From positions 1-64,000 of the forward strand of contig JADCIX010000027.1 of NCBI GenBank assembly GCA_020247545.1: a DNA stretch of 64,000 nt, read 5' to 3'. The stretch is from Rhodocyclaceae bacterium. Lineage in GTDB: Bacteria; Pseudomonadota; Gammaproteobacteria; Burkholderiales; Usitatibacteraceae. Of this stretch, positions 60,309 through 64,000 are shown one piece after another. How positions within the stretch are numbered: position 1 is the first letter of the stretch; every line of letters starts with the position of its first letter. Both the position numbers and the translations under genes were made by a program. The notes under the pieces were generated by a model. The model worked only from the letters and a program-made list of their open reading frames with translations, was not told where the DNA came from and ran no database searches.

Positions 60309-62594
60309 ATGTCATCCAACAAGCGTGCCGTTCAGAGCACACCACGCGTTTCCCGGCTGAGTTTCAGCATTGCCGCAGCGTTATCCGCAGCCACCGTACT
60401 GTCGTTCAATATCGCTCACGCTCAAAACGCGAAACCAGCGGAGAAAGCCAAGGCTGGCGAGTTGGAAACCATCACCGTGACGGCCGAGCGTCGCGCGGAG
60501 AACATCCAGGACGTGCCATCGTCGATCAGCGCATTGAAGGGCGACACACTCGACGCCATCAACTCCGGCGGTCAAGATATTCGCATGCTTGCGGCACGGG
60601 TACCCAGCCTGAACATTGAGTCATCATTCGGTCGCGCTTTCCCGCGTTTCTATATCCGTGGCTTGGGCAATGGCGACTTTGATTTGAATGCATCACAGCC
60701 AGTCTCGTTGGTGTACGACGATGTTGTTCAAGAAAATCCGATTCTTAAAGGTTTTCCGATTTTTGACTTAGAACAGATCGAAGTCTTGCGTGGCCCGCAA
60801 GGCACACTGTTCGGCCGCAACTCACCTGCCGGCGTAATCAAGTTCGAATCCGCCAAACCGCGCTTCGCCAACGAAGCCTATGTGAACATTAGTCATGGCA
60901 AATACAACACCTCCAACCTGGAAGGTGCGCTGAACCTGCCACTGAACAAAGAAGTCGCGATCCGCCTTTCTACCCAACTGCAAGGCCGTGACGGCTGGGT
61001 GATCAACCAGCGCCCGGGCCCAACCGGCCGCTTGGAAGGCTACCGCGACAACGCGTTCCGCCTGCAAACGCTCTATAAACCTAGTGATTCATTCAGCGCG
61101 CTGTTTAATTTCCACAACCGCGACTTGAGCGGTTCGGCACGCGTGTTCCGCGCCAACATCATCAAGCCGGGCACCAACGACTTCGTCGCCAACTTCGATC
61201 CGTCCAAAGTGTTTTACGACGGCCGCAACCAGCAGGACGTGACCAACAACGGCGGCAGCATGCGCTTGAAATGGGAGTTCGCCAACACCACGCTGCACTC
61301 CATTACCGGCTTGGAAAAGGTTACCTCGTTCTCGCGCGGTGACATCGACGGCGGTTTTAGCGCGGTCTTCATGCCCGGCGGCAGCACGCCTGGCGTCATT
61401 CCGTTTACCGCAGAATCCGCCGACGGCCTGCCGAACCATCGCCAGCTGACCCAGGAATTCCGTCTGGAATCGAAAGGCAAGGGCATGAAGTGGTTGGTTG
61501 GTCTCTATTACTTCGATGAAGAGATCGATATCGATAGCATCAACTACGATTCATTGGCTCCGGGTAACCCGCGCAACGGTTTTGCCAAACAAAACCAGAA
61601 AAACAAAGCCTACGCAGTATTCGGCTCCGTGAACACGGACCTGACCAGTGCGTTCAACTTGCGCGCCGGCGTGCGGTACACCAACGACAAGAAGGACTTC
61701 TACGCAGACCGGCTGATCGCCCCGCCGTTCTCTCCAACCTTTATCGGACGTAGAACCACCAACACTTCCGCGTCAAACGTGAGTGGCGATGTTGCGGGCA
61801 CGTTGAAGCTCTCAGCTGACACCAACGTCTACGCACGTGTCGCAACCGGTTTCCGCGCACCGTCGATTCAGGGTCGTCTGTTGTTTGGTGACCAGCTCTC
61901 GGTTGCCAACTCCGAAAAAGTCACGTCGGTTGAAGCCGGTATCAAGACCGACCTGTTTAACAAACGCGCCCGCCTCGCCGCAAACGTGTTCTCGTATGAA
62001 GTGAAGGATCAGCAAATCACCGCTGTCGGTGGCGCGACCAATTTCAACCGTTTGCTCAACGCAGCAAAGACCAGCGGTAGCGGTGCTGAACTTGACCTGC
62101 AAGCCTATCTCACCGACACCTTGTTGCTCACCGTCAGCGGCAGCCTGAACGACACCAAGATCAAAGACGGCAGCCTCGCCATCCAGGCCTGCGGCGCACC
62201 GTGTACGGTGTTGGATCCAGCGGCTGTAGGTCGTCCCGGCACCTTCTCGATCAATGGCAACCCACTGCCACAGGCACCGAAGTATGTTGCCAACGTGACA
62301 CTGCGGTATTCGATTCCAGTGGCTGGCGGTGAGTACTTTGTCTATACCGACATGGCCTATCGTAGCAAGATCAATTTCTTCCTGTACGAGTCACGTGAAT
62401 ACACCGGCAAGGCACTTACCGAAACAGGTCTGCGCTTCGGTTACAAGTGGGCAGACGGCAAGTACGAAGCGGCGATTTATGGTCGCAACATCACCAATCA
62501 AATTCGTATGGTGGGTGGTATCGACTTCAACAATCTGACCGGCTTTATCAACGAGCCACGCTTCTGGGGTGCGCAGTTCAAGGCAAACTTCTAA
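60309..62594 (+). CDS. TonB-dependent outer-membrane receptor
   Basis: A 761-residue receptor; the ATG at 60309 follows taggag. The signal peptide spans about 1-39 (NIAHAQ). The mature start KAGELETITVTAERRAENIQDVPSSISAL includes the TonB box region (ETITVTA). The plug (about 60-175) holds IEVLRGPQGTLFGRNSPAGVI. The beta-barrel follows, ending in the aromatic C-terminus GAQFKANF. The type resembles receptors for siderophores, vitamin-like or aromatic compounds in Sphingomonas-like groups; the ligand cannot be told. Confidence 0.93.
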   Translation: MSSNKRAVQSTPRVSRLSFSIAAALSAATVLSFNIAHAQNAKPAEKAKAGELETITVTAERRAENIQDVPSSISALKGDTLDAINSGGQDIRMLAARVPSLNIESSFGRAFPRFYIRGLGNGDFDLNASQPVSLVYDDVVQENPILKGFPIFDLEQIEVLRGPQGTLFGRNSPAGVIKFESAKPRFANEAYVNISHGKYNTSNLEGALNLPLNKEVAIRLSTQLQGRDGWVINQRPGPTGRLEGYRDNAFRLQTLYKPSDSFSALFNFHNRDLSGSARVFRANIIKPGTNDFVANFDPSKVFYDGRNQQDVTNNGGSMRLKWEFANTTLHSITGLEKVTSFSRGDIDGGFSAVFMPGGSTPGVIPFTAESADGLPNHRQLTQEFRLESKGKGMKWLVGLYYFDEEIDIDSINYDSLAPGNPRNGFAKQNQKNKAYAVFGSVNTDLTSAFNLRAGVRYTNDKKDFYADRLIAPPFSPTFIGRRTTNTSASNVSGDVAGTLKLSADTNVYARVATGFRAPSIQGRLLFGDQLSVANSEKVTSVEAGIKTDLFNKRARLAANVFSYEVKDQQITAVGGATNFNRLLNAAKTSGSGAELDLQAYLTDTLLLTVSGSLNDTKIKDGSLAIQACGAPCTVLDPAAVGRPGTFSINGNPLPQAPKYVANVTLRYSIPVAGGEYFVYTDMAYRSKINFFLYESREYTGKALTETGLRFGYKWADGKYEAAIYGRNITNQIRMVGGIDFNNLTGFINEPRFWGAQFKANF

Positions 62595-62620
62595 AACTTC
62601 AGCCAGTAGCAATACGAAAG

Positions 62621-62648
62621 ACCCTGCGCCTGCCGCAGGGTTTTTTTT
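62621..62648 (+). terminator. Rho-independent terminator of the TonB receptor gene
   Basis: CCCTGCG-CCTGC-CGCAGGG is followed by eight T residues; it lies 27 bp after the stop codon. Confidence 0.95.
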
Positions 62649-62724
62649 CCGATCCGCTGTCGCCGCTTCTACTTGGCCATAAAGACGCTCTTGCCGACGA
62701 AGGTCCAATACAAAGTTACCCAAT

Positions 62725-63426
62725 ATGATCACTGTTCATCACCTCGAAAATTCCCGCTCTCAACGGATCCTCTGGTTACTCGAAGAACTCGGGCTGCCGT
62801 ATGAACTAAAGATCTACAAACGCGACGCCAAAACACGTCTCGCACCACCAGAGCTAAAAAAAATTCATCCGCTCGGCAAATCACCCGTCATTGTTGACAA
62901 GGGCGAAGTGGTCGCAGAGTCCGGCGCGATCATTGAGTATCTGGTGGAAACCTATGGCACCAAGGCAAAGGGGGAACTAGCGAAGCTACAGCCGAGTGTC
63001 GGTAGTGCCGAACACCGCCAGTGCCGCTTCTGGATGCACTATGCAGAAGGTTCCCTCATGAATTGGCTGGTCATGAAGCTGGTATTTGCGACGATTCCAA
63101 CCCAGCCGATGCCGTTCTTTGCGCGACCGATCGCGCGTGGAATCTCAGCTGCTGTGATCAACAAGTTGATTGACCCTAACCTCAATACCGCACTTGCCTT
63201 CATGGAAGCACATCTCGCCACACACGAATGGTTCTCGGGAGCCAACCTATCAATGGCGGATTTCCAGATGAGTTTTGCGGTGGACGCGGCGCTCTCACGA
63301 GTTGCCAAGGGCAAACACTACCCAAAGCTGCGTGATTTCAAGAAACGCATGGAATCACGTCCGGCCTATCAGCGCGCGCTGGAAAAAGGCGGGCCGACTC
63401 TGGCTGACTTTCAGGTGAAGCAATAG
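62725..63426 (+). CDS. Glutathione S-transferase family protein
   Basis: A 233-residue GST. The thioredoxin-like half has MITVHHLENSRSQRILWLLEELGLPYELKIYKRD and LGKSPVIVDKGEVVAESGAIIEYL (SNAIL-type glutathione site). The helical half has FSGANLSMADFQMSFAVDAALSR and the C-terminal SRPAYQRALEKGG. Detoxification is likely; the substrate is unknown. It is convergent with panC, 1 bp apart. Confidence 0.93.
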   Translation: MITVHHLENSRSQRILWLLEELGLPYELKIYKRDAKTRLAPPELKKIHPLGKSPVIVDKGEVVAESGAIIEYLVETYGTKAKGELAKLQPSVGSAEHRQCRFWMHYAEGSLMNWLVMKLVFATIPTQPMPFFARPIARGISAAVINKLIDPNLNTALAFMEAHLATHEWFSGANLSMADFQMSFAVDAALSRVAKGKHYPKLRDFKKRMESRPAYQRALEKGGPTLADFQVKQ

Positions 63427-63427
63427 G

Positions 63428-64000
63428 CTAAACCGACACGGGTACGTTGTCGATGAGGCGAATCTCAGCGCCACCATCAACTGGTGGCGTATGTACCGCA
63501 CCAAGCCTTCGACCCCAACGGTCTTCGATGTAGTCCACCCGAAAGCCGAGTCTCTCAAGCTGCGCCCGAACCTCTTGGCATGATCGCGACGGGTTGGCTA
63601 AGGTCTGCGACCATTCGGTTGCAAGTGCTCGTTGCGCCGGATTCAATCGACGATTGCGGCTGCTCATCGCAAGTCCGTCGGCTTCTCGTACGGTCGGGCA
63701 GGCCACGATACGTGTGGAATGATGGAATGCATGCAGCATCTCGCGAACCAACAACAATTGTTGAAAGTCCTTTTCACCAAAATAGGCGACGTCTGCGCCA
63801 ACCACATTAAGCAACTTCAACACCACCGTCAGCATGCCGTCAAAGTGCCCCGGCCGGTACTGGCCTTCCAAGACGCGGCTGATCTCGGACTCGCTGATAC
63901 GATAGCGGTACTGATCGGGATACAGCGTTTCGTAGGTTGGTGCAAACACAAACTGGCAGCCCGCTTGTTCCAGCATGGCACAGTCTTCATCGAAGGACTG
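63428..64000 (-). CDS. panC: Pantothenate synthetase (N-terminus beyond window)
   Basis: The frame is open to the right edge, so the N-terminus, including its HIGH-type motif, is missing. What remains reads QSFDEDCAMLEQAG at the edge, FAPTYETLYP, RPGHFDGMLTVVLKLLNVVGADVAYFGEKDFQQLLLVREM (in parts) and VREADGLAMSSRNRRLNPAQR, all hallmarks of PanC. It joins pantoate and beta-alanine with ATP. The C-terminus is normal (VDYIEDRWGRRL). Confidence 0.95.
   Translation of the reverse strand, partial: QSFDEDCAMLEQAGCQFVFAPTYETLYPDQYRYRISESEISRVLEGQYRPGHFDGMLTVVLKLLNVVGADVAYFGEKDFQQLLLVREMLHAFHHSTRIVACPTVREADGLAMSSRNRRLNPAQRALATEWSQTLANPSRSCQEVRAQLERLGFRVDYIEDRWGRRLGAVHTPPVDGGAEIRLIDNVPVSV

Overview
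The window looks like chromosome from a Gram-negative bacterium, most likely a betaproteobacterium of Burkholderiales type. This is inferred from gene content and order: rplU-rpmA-obgE-proB, a PP0621-family gene in front of pilS-pilR, an intracellular PHB depolymerase beside a PhaM-like granule protein, a GbsR-type regulator in front of a short-Q-loop cytochrome bd oxidase, and class Ia ribonucleotide reductase. No rRNA gene is present to fix the taxonomy.

Layout. 1-1346 (minus) is the 5' part of a secreted protein with Ig-like repeats that runs off the left edge. 2045-11364 (plus) is an unbroken operon of ten genes for a type II secretion/type IV filament-like machine: PilO-like, GspC/PilP-like, a secretin with a C-terminal cohesin domain, four (pseudo)pilins, GspF, GspE, PilM/GspL-like and PilN-like. 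11724-16438 (minus) carries nrdA, a small DUF1508-type gene and nrdB, with a DnaA box and NrdR-like boxes upstream. 17011-20304 holds pilR, pilS and a PP0621-family gene, followed by ferredoxin-NADP reductase, tRNA-Pro and ispB. 22977-25955 is the rplU-rpmA-obgE-proB block with a textbook sigma-70 promoter. 25965-33919 has a lytic transglycosylase, a 1344-residue hybrid sensor kinase, a TPR protein, a CDF metal exporter and a GDT1/UPF0016 manganese exporter preceded by a yybP-ykoY (Mn2+) riboswitch.

34315-40997 is a 6.6-kb integrative element inserted in the 3' half of tRNA-Glu(UUC). It is bounded by 44-bp direct repeats and carries matched TCTARACAC repeat pairs just inside both ends, a tyrosine integrase, an AlpA-like regulator, a terminase-small-subunit-like protein, several unknown genes, a Clp-fold (SDH-type) serine protease with a translationally coupled small partner, and an exported protein. 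It has the size and layout of a phage satellite or small genomic island and is the most likely place for undescribed biology.

40957-48675 holds tRNA-Glu, tRNA-Ala, gltX, dcd, small genes, the Mrp/ApbC ATPase, metG, a GGQ release-factor-like gene and acylphosphatase. 49025-52119 is gbsR-cydAB with a clear promoter/operator. 52257-53972 is the PHB module. 54197-63426 holds metabolic and cell-envelope genes: prolyl aminopeptidase, Nudix CoA pyrophosphatase, maleylacetoacetate isomerase, TPR protein, quinone oxidoreductase, cyclophilin, TonB-dependent receptor and glutathione S-transferase. The right edge cuts panC. All homology statements are from reading the sequence; no database search was possible.
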